In this document: one piece after another, positions 31,637 to 40,095 of the stretch
Layout of the letters: every line of letters starts with the position of its first letter
Numbering within the stretch: the first letter of the stretch is position 1
NCBI GenBank assembly: GCA_038751365.1
Contig: JBCDGH010000006.1
Coordinates: forward strand, 1-43,290
Reading direction: 5' to 3'
Origin: JBCDGH01 sp038751365
GTDB lineage: Bacteria; Patescibacteriota; JACMRA01
DNA: 43,290 nt
Notes under the pieces: model-generated
Databases searched by the model: none
The model's input: only the letters and a program-made list of their open reading frames with translations
Told to the model about the DNA's origin: nothing
Made by a program: the position numbers and the translations under genes

Positions 31637-31678
31637 ACTAACAAGTTGAATCAAGTTCCGATTCCTTGTTAGTTTTTT
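31637..31678 (+). terminator. Intrinsic terminator
   Basis: Outer stem ACTAACAAG/CTTGTTAGT, inner stem GAATC/GATTC, then TTTTTT. The first of a double terminator behind the first paralog. Confidence 0.8.
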
Positions 31679-31684
31679 CATTAG

Positions 31685-31709
31685 ACTATCCCTGAAGGAT
31701 AGTTTTTTG
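31685..31709 (+). terminator. Second intrinsic terminator
   Basis: ACTATCC/GGATAGT with a 5-base loop, then TTTTTTG; backs up the one just before it. Confidence 0.75.
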
Positions 31710-31825
31710 TGCTAAAAGCAAATAAATTCTAAGTATTTCTTATACTTATATCATTATTTATAGCAAGTTGATAATTGAACTATTAGTATGTTTTTAATTG
31801 TTATAATTTTGTCGAATTATTTATT

Positions 31826-31854
31826 TTGACGTACTAATTTATATGTGCTAATAA
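31826..31854 (+). promoter_or_regulatory. Promoter of the second tandem gene
   Basis: TTGACG (31826-31831), 17 bases, TAATAA (31849-31854). It lies in the region whose left part is shared with the DNA upstream of the first paralog. It gives a leader of roughly 50 nt with a Shine-Dalgarno sequence, unlike the near-leaderless genes elsewhere. Confidence 0.55.
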
Positions 31855-31909
31855 CTTAATATTATCAGGTAAATGATTCTTGATAATGTCTAACAATTTA
31901 GAGGTCAAA

Positions 31910-32266
31910 ATGAGTAAGCAAGATGCTTGGAAAGCTTTTGATGTAAATAAAACTAACGAAGACTGGTGGGGTAAACTTGATACCAAAAATAGTGACATTC
32001 TCGGCAGAAACGTTCCTGATTTTAAAGAGAACATTCAGCCGTCTGATGTTTTCCCCCCAGATCTTTTAATCTTTTCTTCAATAAGGTATGGCAAATCGAT
32101 TGAATCTAAATGGGGAGGATTGTTTTTTACATCAATTGACACTCTATCTTTTGAAGACTGTAAGTTTTACTTTACAGGATTTACATCTGACAGAGGCAAG
32201 TTTTTTAAATGTACTTATAGCTTTACTAGCAAAATTGGATCTATAGAATTCACAGACTATAACTAG
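31910..32266 (+). CDS. Small hypothetical protein, second of a tandem pair (118 aa)
   Basis: I start at the ATG at 31910 because AGAGGT ends four bases before it; longer open frames up to 31880 lack such a site. Residues about 45-115 (FPPDLLIFSSIRYG, ESKWGGLFFTSID, TGFTSDRGKFFKCTYSF) align with the preceding gene's product, while the first 40 residues (DAWKAFDVNKTNEDWWGKLD) do not. Family unknown. The conserved core has a Trp-Gly after the second strand and a DR-x-G-x-FFK block. Neither copy is degraded, so both seem to be maintained. Confidence 0.6.
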   Translation: MSKQDAWKAFDVNKTNEDWWGKLDTKNSDILGRNVPDFKENIQPSDVFPPDLLIFSSIRYGKSIESKWGGLFFTSIDTLSFEDCKFYFTGFTSDRGKFFKCTYSFTSKIGSIEFTDYN

Positions 32267-32278
32267 TATCTAAACTTT

Positions 32279-32321
32279 ACTAACAAGTTGAGCCATCAAA
32301 CCCGCTCCTTGTTAGTTTTCT
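32279..32321 (+). terminator. Intrinsic terminator (copy)
   Basis: ACTAACAAG/CTTGTTAGT with an inner GAG/CTC stem, then TTTTC; the counterpart of 31637-31678 behind the second paralog. Confidence 0.75.
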
Positions 32322-32328
32322 GATTAAG

Positions 32329-32351
32329 CTATCCCTAAAGGATAGTTTTTT
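32329..32351 (+). terminator. Second intrinsic terminator (copy)
   Basis: CTATCC/GGATAG with a 5-base loop, then TTTTTTTG; the counterpart of 31685-31709. Confidence 0.75.
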
Positions 32352-32382
32352 GTTAAAAATCTATATTTTAATATCTAATCAT

Positions 32383-32422
32383 GAAAAAAACCACTACTGT
32401 TAGGAAATACGGTAGTGGTTTT
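32383..32422 (-). terminator. Intrinsic terminator for the minus-strand remnant
   Basis: AAAACCACTAC/GTAGTGGTTTT with a T-run on the minus strand, nine bases beyond the stop of the remnant at 32431. It closely matches the terminator at 9438-9477. Confidence 0.7.
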
Positions 32423-32430
32423 GGCTTTTA

Positions 32431-32663
32431 TCATTTAATTAATTTAAATGTAAAGAGTTTAGAAAATTCATTTTCACTTAGTGCAATGGCAAACTGATCA
32501 AAAATTGTACTTCTCTTTAGCCTGGTCGCTTTGTTCGGATCGCTAGTCCAGAAGATATCTTTGCCTTCTTTGTTAATAGTGTAGTAATATACGGATGCAA
32601 CCGGTGCTTGGCAATTCTGACTTACAATATTATACTTGATGCATGAGTAAAATTGTTAAAACA
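32431..32663 (-). pseudogene. Truncated coding fragment without a start codon
   Basis: The minus strand is open from an upstream TAA near 32666 to TGA at 32431 and has protein-like content (SVYYYTINKEGKDIFWTSD, then STIFDQFAIALSENEFSKL) but no ATG, GTG or TTG in the frame. It has a proper terminator behind it. It looks like the 3' end of a lost gene whose 5' part was replaced by the FAD monooxygenase gene, whose start it overlaps. Family not recognised. Confidence 0.45.
32608..32636 (+). promoter_or_regulatory. Promoter of the FAD monooxygenase gene, leaderless
   Basis: TTGGCA (32608-32613), 17 bases, TATACT (32631-32636), then six bases to the ATG at 32643. A start seven bases after the -10 box falls on the A of the ATG. 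Confidence 0.65.
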
Positions 32664-34139
32664 GAAAAGATAAATACACAAGTAATAATTGCTGGGGCTG
32701 GACCTACTGGTCTGATGCTAGCAAATCAACTCGAAAGATTTGGAATCCAATACATTTTAATTGATAAAAAACCTTCTACTGTACCTGAATCTAGGGCTAT
32801 GGGTGTACAAGCTAGAATTTTGGAATTTTATGAACAGTTAGGAATTGTGGATAAGGCTTTGGAGCAAGGTAAGCCAGATTCACGCGTAGAATTTTATAAA
32901 GGAGATACAGCCTTAGCCACTCTTAACTTTGATAATATCAATATAGAAAATACCAAATATTCTTTTATTTTTGGCTTAGAACAAAATAAGAATGAAAAAA
33001 TTCTTTTGAGTAATTTAAAAGCATTAAACTCAATATGGTTTGACACAGAAATACTAAAGGTAAGTAAAAATACCGAAAAACCTTCTATTGTAGTAAGTAG
33101 TAATAATGTAAAAAAGTTTGAGATCAGTGGTCAATACTTAGTTGCTTGTGATGGTTCTAGAAGTATAGTCAAAGAGAGTCTAGGCTTAGATTTTGTGGGA
33201 AAAAGATATGAAAATGATTTTATGGTGATGGATATGTTTGGTGAGTTTCCTGAAAATATTGGAGATATTACAGCTACTGTAAAACAATCAACTCTATCTC
33301 TGAGTTTTGCTCTTAAAGAAAAAAATAAATACAGGTTGTTCGTGTCTGTGCCAAGTAAAGAAATATTAGAAGAAACTGAAGATAAAGCAGTTGAATTAGC
33401 TTTAAATAATTTTCCTAAAGGCTTAAAAATCGATCGAGTTAGCTGGTTCTCCTATTATCAGGTAGGTTGTAAGAAATTAGATAATTTTAGATTAGGTAAT
33501 GTTTTTTTTGCTGGCGATTCTGCTCACATTCATTCTCCTGCCGGAGGTCAAGGTATGAATACTGGTATAGGGGATGCTGTTAATCTTGGTTGGAAGTTAG
33601 CTTATACTCTCAAAGGTAAAGCCCAAACTAACTTGCTTAATACTTATAACGAAGAAAGAGAGAGGTTTGCTAAAGGTTTATTAAATACCACGGATAAAGC
33701 TTTTTCTACATTGGTTTCACATCATTGGCTAGCACGTTTTACACTTAATTATGTAATTGTTGTGGTAATCTGGGTTGTGAGTAATATTAGACCAGTACAG
33801 CGAGTCATCTTTAGAAAAATATCCCAAGTTGGATTGAGTTATAAAGGCTTATCTATGAGCGATGGTAGTGTTGCTAGTTTTTCTGGTGGTGATCGTATGC
33901 CTAATGTTATGACTCTTGATGATGAAGGACAAGAGGTAGAATCGATTCAAATACTCAAAAGCACAGACTTTTCAGGTTTTTATGTTGGTGAAACTGAACC
34001 TAAAATCAAGTATGACTACGAAATTAATTGGTATAAAATAAAAGCAGATTCAGCACGAAAACTAAATCTACCAGATAAGTCATATTTTATTGTTAGACCA
34101 GACATGCACATCTCAAAATGCGGGTTGGTCAGTGACTAG
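32643..34139 (+). CDS. FAD-dependent aromatic-ring-type monooxygenase
   Basis: The protein has 498 aa and follows the class A flavoprotein hydroxylase pattern (PheA/TfdB, Tet(X) and rifampicin monooxygenase relatives). The N-terminal dinucleotide motif is VIIAGAGPTGLMLANQL; the DG motif appears as ACDGSRSIVKESLG at about 170; the FAD ribityl motif is VFFAGDSAHIHSPAGGQGMNTGIGDAVNLGWKL at about 290 (parts shown: GDSAHIHSPAGGQGMN). The C-terminal thioredoxin-like domain ends at YFIVRPDMHIS. Such enzymes use NAD(P)H and O2 to hydroxylate aromatics or inactivate drugs. An O2-using enzyme in a presumably fermentative CPR cell is unexpected and suggests transfer from another bacterium. A hydrophobic stretch at about 368-382 may contact the membrane. 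Confidence 0.9.
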   Translation: MSKIVKTEKINTQVIIAGAGPTGLMLANQLERFGIQYILIDKKPSTVPESRAMGVQARILEFYEQLGIVDKALEQGKPDSRVEFYKGDTALATLNFDNINIENTKYSFIFGLEQNKNEKILLSNLKALNSIWFDTEILKVSKNTEKPSIVVSSNNVKKFEISGQYLVACDGSRSIVKESLGLDFVGKRYENDFMVMDMFGEFPENIGDITATVKQSTLSLSFALKEKNKYRLFVSVPSKEILEETEDKAVELALNNFPKGLKIDRVSWFSYYQVGCKKLDNFRLGNVFFAGDSAHIHSPAGGQGMNTGIGDAVNLGWKLAYTLKGKAQTNLLNTYNEERERFAKGLLNTTDKAFSTLVSHHWLARFTLNYVIVVVIWVVSNIRPVQRVIFRKISQVGLSYKGLSMSDGSVASFSGGDRMPNVMTLDDEGQEVESIQILKSTDFSGFYVGETEPKIKYDYEINWYKIKADSARKLNLPDKSYFIVRPDMHISKCGLVSD

Positions 34140-34188
34140 CTTGCTGTTAAGAGTTAGTATTGAATTTTTATAGACTTAAAAAATTTTC

Positions 34189-35769
34189 TTAAGTTAGTTT
34201 GCTATACTCCAAATCCTTAAGTGAAAATACCTTTCGCTGCTTTATCTTCTGACCGCTGGCTGTTAATTCAGTAAATTCAAGCTCAACCCTAGGATTTGAG
34301 GCGTCTGTAGTCGTGTCAATACTATATCCTAAATCTACAAAAATGCTTTGCGGGTCAATAACGCTTATGCTTATCTCAGGTTCGTGTTTAGCCGTGCCAT
34401 AGGGGTAGCGATGCTCTCTAACTACGAATTTTCCATAGCTAAAATTCTTGCCTTCAGCCCAATTAGTCATGCAATTAAAAGGTGAGTGTGTTAGATTACG
34501 ATTGATTTTGCATATTTCTAATACTTTCTGATCTATTTTGGTCAAAAGCTCATGAATATAAGTTTCTAGAAGATCAGTTTTGTCGTTGCTGCCATGTGAT
34601 TCTTGAATTGATGCAGGGCTTGTACCTTGAATAATCTCCTCAATATGCATAGACAAACTATTCTCTAATTCGAGCTTAGGAATACTCAATGCTTCTGCAA
34701 TATCCGTAATTGTGATTTGCGTATAGTTGGAATGAAGTACACTATCTAGTATTTCTTTAGCAATTGCTCGAAAGTTTTTTTCTATATCTGTATCTGGAGT
34801 ATTCTCTACTTCACTGTGTTTGATTTTTAGCATTGCCTCAACTAAATCATCATATCTCTGGTCGTAAAATAAATCGTCTGCATCAAGTGCTAAGTCTATC
34901 TTTGCTAAACTTATAGCTATTCCTTCACTTTCTAAGCCCTTAGATAATTCTTTAATTCCATTAATTAAATTTTTGGGCTCTACTTCGTTGTTATCTATTT
35001 TGACATTTAAGTTGGTTAGCCAAGTTTTTAGGTCTGTCATATTTTTTAGAACCTCTTTTTTTAGAAAAGGATAGTTTTTTACTTTCAAGTCATTTTCGCC
35101 TAGCGGTCTGCAAAGCTGAGTAATTTTTTCATTTACTTCACTAATTACTTGTTTAACTACATTAGAACTTGATTGTTGGCTACTCCCATTAAATTCAGTA
35201 AGAGATTTATTTAGAATTGACGATTTTGATTCATAACTTAGTTCCTTCCAACCTCGTAAACAACTCCAAGAATCTTTTTGAACTTGATCAAGCTTATCAA
35301 TCTCACTATTTAATTCCTCTGGTAAATCCATAAGTCGCGATACGTGGTAGACACAGATACCTGTTTGTTGTATTTCTTTTACAAAATCAGTTAAGATTTG
35401 ATCTCGTTGATCATCTTTTACATGAGTGTTCTTTTCTGTATATGGCTTGTCACCGGGGTATTTTGGTCTAAAACCAAACGCTTTTGTTTCGTCTACTTCT
35501 TGGGTCTCTGTCTTCTCGTAGTGTAGTGATAAATAGCTTGTATCAAGATTCTTTTTTGCACCTAAAACTAAACTAATATAATAGGTCTCTTGAATATTTC
35601 CATTTTCTACTTTGTATTTAAACTCAATAGAATCATCATTGATTTTATTTGATTTGCTTGACAAGCTTACAGCAGAATAAGGATTGATAATAGTGGCTGG
35701 AGATTCAAATAAATTTTTGACTGTAGTTGCTACCTGCTTAGATAGATTTTTATTAGACTCAAAGTTCAT
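34189..35769 (-). CDS. Large hypothetical soluble protein (526 aa)
   Basis: No family recognised. There is no signal peptide or membrane segment. The protein is acidic and Ser/Lys/Glu-rich. A beta-rich N-terminal part (IEFKYKVENGNIQETYYISLVLG) is followed by long helical stretches from about 115 to 400, and a C-terminal beta part (FVVREHRYPYGTAKHEPEISISVIDPQS). The two beta-like ends may be related to each other. Codon use is like its neighbours. It lies between pheT and the convergent FAD monooxygenase gene, 57 bases downstream of pheT on the same strand, so the two may be co-transcribed. Confidence 0.5.
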   Translation of the reverse strand: MNFESNKNLSKQVATTVKNLFESPATIINPYSAVSLSSKSNKINDDSIEFKYKVENGNIQETYYISLVLGAKKNLDTSYLSLHYEKTETQEVDETKAFGFRPKYPGDKPYTEKNTHVKDDQRDQILTDFVKEIQQTGICVYHVSRLMDLPEELNSEIDKLDQVQKDSWSCLRGWKELSYESKSSILNKSLTEFNGSSQQSSSNVVKQVISEVNEKITQLCRPLGENDLKVKNYPFLKKEVLKNMTDLKTWLTNLNVKIDNNEVEPKNLINGIKELSKGLESEGIAISLAKIDLALDADDLFYDQRYDDLVEAMLKIKHSEVENTPDTDIEKNFRAIAKEILDSVLHSNYTQITITDIAEALSIPKLELENSLSMHIEEIIQGTSPASIQESHGSNDKTDLLETYIHELLTKIDQKVLEICKINRNLTHSPFNCMTNWAEGKNFSYGKFVVREHRYPYGTAKHEPEISISVIDPQSIFVDLGYSIDTTTDASNPRVELEFTELTASGQKIKQRKVFSLKDLEYSKLT

Positions 35770-35826
35770 ATGCTTAAGTTAATGTAGCACATTTGACCAA
35801 TTATGACAAACACTCCAAAGAACTTT

Positions 35827-38298
35827 TTACCTGAGCTTTAATATATTATTTGAGTTACAAAGTAATTCTGCCTCCCACTCATCTATTTTGCTACCTTCTA
35901 GGTTTTTGATATAACTTACAAAATCAACCTTGTAATTCAGGATATACTTCTTATCTTCGGCAATCCTTTCTAAAGGATATACTCTTATGTCGACATCATT
36001 GATCTTACTATTTTGAATCAAATCTAAAACATCTTGTAGCTGAGTTTCGTTATTAATTATATGTGAGTATTGCCTCGATAGAATAGAATAATTTGATTCG
36101 TTATAGTATTTTGGATAGTTGTTTATATAACCTGACCAATTGGTTATATCTAACTCTAGACAGTAGACATTCTTTGTTAGTGGTATATTATAAACTCTTT
36201 TTTGTTTGTTGGAAATCTTTATAAGATTAATATCAGTCGTGCCAAGGGTATAAGAATAACCGCTTCCTAGATATTGTTGATCTTTACCTAGAGATGAGGG
36301 GGAGTAATCAGTAATCCCTAACTTATTAGCGATTTCTTTTATGAGAGAGGTAAGTATGTAAGGGTCATCATTAACTAAAACACTGCTTATGATACGCTTC
36401 TCCTCAAGGTTGTTGGCATTAATATTATAGAGTTTGGTATATTCGAATAGTCGGATATCTTTTTCACCAAATAAAATATTTTTGGAAGCATTTTGCAATA
36501 AGTTAGTGTATAGATTGTTTTGTACAAATTTTGTGCTTGGATTTGGTGGGTTAAGTAATTTGAGGTCTGCTTCAGCTACGAAAGGTCGACTTATACATTC
36601 TAGGAAACCATAATCTAAGAACACATTCTTAAGCTCACTGAGACTTTCAAATGACTTATCTGAATTAGTTAAATTATGGGTGGTAAGTTTTTGACTGGCT
36701 AGACTGTCGTATCCTATCAGCCTAGATACCTGCTCTAAGACGTCTTCTTGTGTATAAGCAGGTTGGTAAAAAATATTTGGGTAGAGTCGAACACCAGAGT
36801 ATTTACCAATAATTTTTAATTTTTGAATGACAATTTCTTTCCAGTATTCTGACTTTTGGGAGTCTAAGCGGCTAGAAATATAATCCATATCTACCTTAAT
36901 ACTTGCTTTTGAATGAGTTTCTAGTATTTTTGTAGCAATCTGTAAAAAGTTATCTTCTTTGTTTATTTTATAGGCTTTACATAACTCAGGATCTAAATAG
37001 TTTAGAACTGAACTTATGCTGAACTTAAGTTGTGATTTGTATAGGATATCTATAAGTCTTACTAATACTACAAATTGCAAAGTAATTTGAACTTTCCCTG
37101 CCCAGATGCGAGCTGCCTCAGAACGATAGTTTAGTTTGAAGCTGGATCTGGCAATATTTTCATTAGGGAAATTAGCTATCTCGACAAGAATTTGCATATC
37201 TTTTTCTGTAGTTTTAGTATGATTAGAGCCAGATATACCTGGTATAGCTATAACTTCTTCTTGTTGCTTGAGAACACTTACTCCTTCAGGTATGGCAATA
37301 TTTTTCAACTTACCTAGACCTTCGAAGTGAGGGCTTTCAGTAATTTTTGAAATTTCCCAATTTAAGCTATTTTGATTTTGGTTAAGTTTAAGAACTTGAG
37401 CCTTACTAAAAAAATGACTAGGTTGTCCTATGTCGTGTAGTAAATAATTTGATAAATCCGCAATACCACCAACAAGGTTGTTCTTGGTTAAAAACATTCT
37501 AGCTTGTAATTGGTGAGGTAATAAGTAGTGTTTATCAAACTGTAAATCGAAGAGAAAAAAGCTGTTAGAGTAGCTGTTTCGGTCGGAAAAGTTAACTTTG
37601 AGCTCTTTATTACCCAGCTCTGCATAATTAAGAATAGTTTCTGCAAGATGTGTAGGGTCAAGCAATTTCTGAGCAAAAGTGGTAAGTAACTCAGGTCTTT
37701 CTAAGCAAGTAGCAATTTCTAAAGCAAGTCCTAAATGATTGCCACAGCTAGAAATTTTATCTGCTAGGTATTTGATATCAAAAATGGTATCTTCAGGAAA
37801 GTACTCAGGTAAGATAGAGCAAATTGACTGACCTAATACTTGCTCAGGATTTATATCTTTATCCAAGACAAGTTGTTCAATTTCCCAAAGACCGCTACTA
37901 TCTTCTGTCTCAAGAAGAAGTTCGCTCATACCTAGGCACATTCCTTGTGATTTATAGCCACGCATTTCTCTTTCTTGGATGCTACCCATAGCTAGTTCGG
38001 TACCTACTGTTGCAACTACAACTAGTAATCCGTTTTCGCTATTCGGAGCTGCAGAAACTATCTGAATCTGCTCTTGATTGTCTCCTAAATCTAAATCAAA
38101 AATTTTTAATCTGTCAGCGTTTGGGTGTTGGCGTAAGTTTTTTATTCTTCCGATTTTGACTTTGCCAGCATAATAGTCAGTAAGCTCTAATACCTCTTCC
38201 ACTTCACCTGACTTTATGGTAATGATATTTTTTAACTCTTCATTGCTGTATTCATTAAGGTCAATAAAGTCAGATAACCAAGATCGTAAATATAGCAT
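35827..38298 (-). CDS. pheT: Phenylalanine-tRNA ligase beta subunit
   Basis: I start at the ATG at 38298 (823 aa), where the family begins: LYLRSWLSDFIDL. An EMAP/tRNA-binding domain at about 38-150 (IKNLRQHPNADRLKIFDLDLG, GMCLGMSELLL), the B3/4 editing domain with GIADLSNYLLHDIGQPSHFFS (about 265), then PGISGSNHT and RSSFKLNYRSEAARIWAGK, the B5 region (ISSVLNYL and following), a catalytic-like core with GYDSLASQKL, and a C-terminal FDX-ACB-like domain with YPKYYNESNYSILS. It works with PheS as an alpha2beta2 enzyme. pheS is not adjacent. It sits downstream of a minus-strand terminator, so it needs its own promoter. Confidence 0.93.
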   Translation of the reverse strand: MLYLRSWLSDFIDLNEYSNEELKNIITIKSGEVEEVLELTDYYAGKVKIGRIKNLRQHPNADRLKIFDLDLGDNQEQIQIVSAAPNSENGLLVVVATVGTELAMGSIQEREMRGYKSQGMCLGMSELLLETEDSSGLWEIEQLVLDKDINPEQVLGQSICSILPEYFPEDTIFDIKYLADKISSCGNHLGLALEIATCLERPELLTTFAQKLLDPTHLAETILNYAELGNKELKVNFSDRNSYSNSFFLFDLQFDKHYLLPHQLQARMFLTKNNLVGGIADLSNYLLHDIGQPSHFFSKAQVLKLNQNQNSLNWEISKITESPHFEGLGKLKNIAIPEGVSVLKQQEEVIAIPGISGSNHTKTTEKDMQILVEIANFPNENIARSSFKLNYRSEAARIWAGKVQITLQFVVLVRLIDILYKSQLKFSISSVLNYLDPELCKAYKINKEDNFLQIATKILETHSKASIKVDMDYISSRLDSQKSEYWKEIVIQKLKIIGKYSGVRLYPNIFYQPAYTQEDVLEQVSRLIGYDSLASQKLTTHNLTNSDKSFESLSELKNVFLDYGFLECISRPFVAEADLKLLNPPNPSTKFVQNNLYTNLLQNASKNILFGEKDIRLFEYTKLYNINANNLEEKRIISSVLVNDDPYILTSLIKEIANKLGITDYSPSSLGKDQQYLGSGYSYTLGTTDINLIKISNKQKRVYNIPLTKNVYCLELDITNWSGYINNYPKYYNESNYSILSRQYSHIINNETQLQDVLDLIQNSKINDVDIRVYPLERIAEDKKYILNYKVDFVSYIKNLEGSKIDEWEAELLCNSNNILKLR

Positions 38299-38373
38299 AA
38301 AATTGAGTAAAATCAATTAAAAAGAACGGTAGTTGTAAGCCTTTGTCAAATGTAGAAACAACTTCCTTTTCAC

Positions 38374-38403
38374 AAAAAAAGACGACTACAGGGGAGAGTC
38401 GTC
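38374..38403 (-). terminator. Intrinsic terminator of the nuclease gene
   Basis: On the minus strand GACGACT/AGTCGTC with a 9-base loop and seven T, between the nuclease gene (stop at 38494) and pheT. Confidence 0.75.
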
Positions 38404-38493
38404 AATTACCAGCGAATTGTTAAGGCAGCTGGATTGCTTGAATAAGCTAAAATTAAATCAATACTGTCAATATATAAAACTAGGTTGAGATGT

Positions 38494-39366
38494 CTATTTT
38501 TCTATGAAGATCAAGTTAAGTAAGTCTCCTTGAAAGTAAATTTTATTATTTCTTTGTTCAACTAGGCTTGATAAGTATAATTCAATATTGTCCACAATGA
38601 CTTTGTCGTTCTCGTTGCGAGTTCGGTTGCTAGAAATCCAGGTTAGCCAATCTTTTAGATCCCCCTCATAACCTTTTTCTACTGACTTCATAAAATCTAC
38701 AATCCTCCGAAACAGTTTAGGGAAAACCAGCTTTCCATTTACAGTTACTGAATCAATATCTTTCAGAGTAAATTCAGTGGTTGAATCTAGTTTCCAGACT
38801 CCTAAATCTTCTTTTCTAGCTTGAAAAGCAGCATCTCTCATAACTTCTCTGTGTTCAGAAGGTTGCGAAGAATAGGATATAAAATAAGCTGCGCCAAGTG
38901 TTAAGAGTTTATAGTTATAGGTTTTTTTAATTATTTCTGAGTTAGTATAGATCCATTTCTCATTATTTAATAGTTTAGCTTCTTGATGAGGTAAAACATA
39001 GGCAATAGGTCTACCGTAAATATCTAAAGAGTTAGTTAGAATCGCCCCTGGTATTTTAGGTGGTTTGCTTGCTACTACTCGACCTCCTTTGTATTGAATA
39101 TCTTTAAAACCAATTAATTTAAGTAACTGCTTTCTAGCATTTATTCCATATGGTTGAGCTTTACCAGCATAGTGTACTTCTGGAGCATCAATACCTTCAA
39201 ATCTGAGTTGTACACTTCTGTCTTTACTCTTTTTTATAAGATAGCCTCGATAGACATCTGCAAAGGCTGAATCGTCATCGCTAATAAACCGTAGTGAGTC
39301 ACCGTCTGGAGATTTATTTTCGATAATAAAATTACCTGTAAGTAGATGATAGTATGGTGCGGACAT
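38494..39366 (-). CDS. Thermonuclease-like (SNase domain) protein
   Basis: The protein has 290 aa. Residues about 15-195 follow the staphylococcal nuclease OB fold: SPDGDSLRFIS, then VQLRFEGIDAPEVHYAG carrying the equivalents of Arg35, Asp40 and Glu43, LDIYGRPIAYVLP with the equivalent of Arg87, and AAFQARKEDLGVWKL at the end. There is an insertion between the first strands and no signal peptide, so it is probably cytosolic, or exported by an unknown route. About 95 residues with no known motif follow. The family cuts DNA or RNA with Ca2+. DNA scavenging or defence are both reasonable. Confidence 0.85.
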   Translation of the reverse strand: MSAPYYHLLTGNFIIENKSPDGDSLRFISDDDSAFADVYRGYLIKKSKDRSVQLRFEGIDAPEVHYAGKAQPYGINARKQLLKLIGFKDIQYKGGRVVASKPPKIPGAILTNSLDIYGRPIAYVLPHQEAKLLNNEKWIYTNSEIIKKTYNYKLLTLGAAYFISYSSQPSEHREVMRDAAFQARKEDLGVWKLDSTTEFTLKDIDSVTVNGKLVFPKLFRRIVDFMKSVEKGYEGDLKDWLTWISSNRTRNENDKVIVDNIELYLSSLVEQRNNKIYFQGDLLNLIFIEK

Positions 39367-39377
39367 ACATATAAGCT

Positions 39378-39405
39378 ATAATATTTATCTGGCACTGATT
39401 GTCAA
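39378..39405 (-). promoter_or_regulatory. Promoter of the nuclease gene, short leader
   Basis: On the minus strand TTGACA (39405-39400), 16 bases, TATTAT (39383-39378), then 11 bases to the ATG at 39366. The leader would be about four to five bases. Confidence 0.6.
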
Positions 39406-39453
39406 TTAACCTGTAATTTGCACAAAAGCTAATAATTTTAATAGCTTATTAAT

Positions 39454-40095
39454 ATGTCAGATGCACTTTCTTCGCTAGAATCACAAACATTTGAAATCAT
39501 CGCATATGTTTTCCCTGGGACTATTTTTGTAATAGCAGTTTTTAATTTAGTTTTTGATGTGGCGATAAGTCAGATATTTTCTAATTTTATTTCTGTAATG
39601 TTTGCTGGTTTTATATTTGGTTTAGGTCTTCACTCAGTCTATAATCTAGTATGGAAATTGTTGAGACGCTCCAATACTAAAGCTGCTAGTTCAGAGTTGT
39701 ATACTAAAGCAAATGACTTAATTAAAGAGAAGTATAATATAGACGATGCTACTAACTTGGAGCTTTATTTCGTTAAAGAAAGGATACTTGTCGACAGCAC
39801 TCATGTAACTGAGTACTACAATCATCTTAGCTACCAAAAAATATTTAGTAGTTCCTTCGCAATTAATTGTTTTTTTATAGCTTTAGTGTTGTTGACTCGC
39901 TTTTTTACAACTGAGTTATTTATTAATCTAGACTCTAACTATATATACATTGCGCCAAGATTAGTACTACTTCTAGCTGTGGTATGCATTGTAGCTGGGG
40001 CAGTTTTTTTCAATAGAGCTAATTTTTATAGAGATTATCGAAATTCAGTTCTGAATGCCAATGTGCTGTTTAATTTAAGCCAAAATGACTTATGA
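39454..40095 (+). CDS. Four-helix membrane protein, unknown
   Basis: The protein has 213 aa with membrane segments at about residues 14-34, 42-64, 130-150 and 165-185; the middle (65-128) is polar and probably cytosolic (SSELYTKANDLIKEKYNID). Family not known. It overlaps the next gene by four bases (ATGA), so the two are translated together, and a link to the methyltransferase-like protein is likely. Confidence 0.55.
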   Translation: MSDALSSLESQTFEIIAYVFPGTIFVIAVFNLVFDVAISQIFSNFISVMFAGFIFGLGLHSVYNLVWKLLRRSNTKAASSELYTKANDLIKEKYNIDDATNLELYFVKERILVDSTHVTEYYNHLSYQKIFSSSFAINCFFIALVLLTRFFTTELFINLDSNYIYIAPRLVLLLAVVCIVAGAVFFNRANFYRDYRNSVLNANVLFNLSQNDL

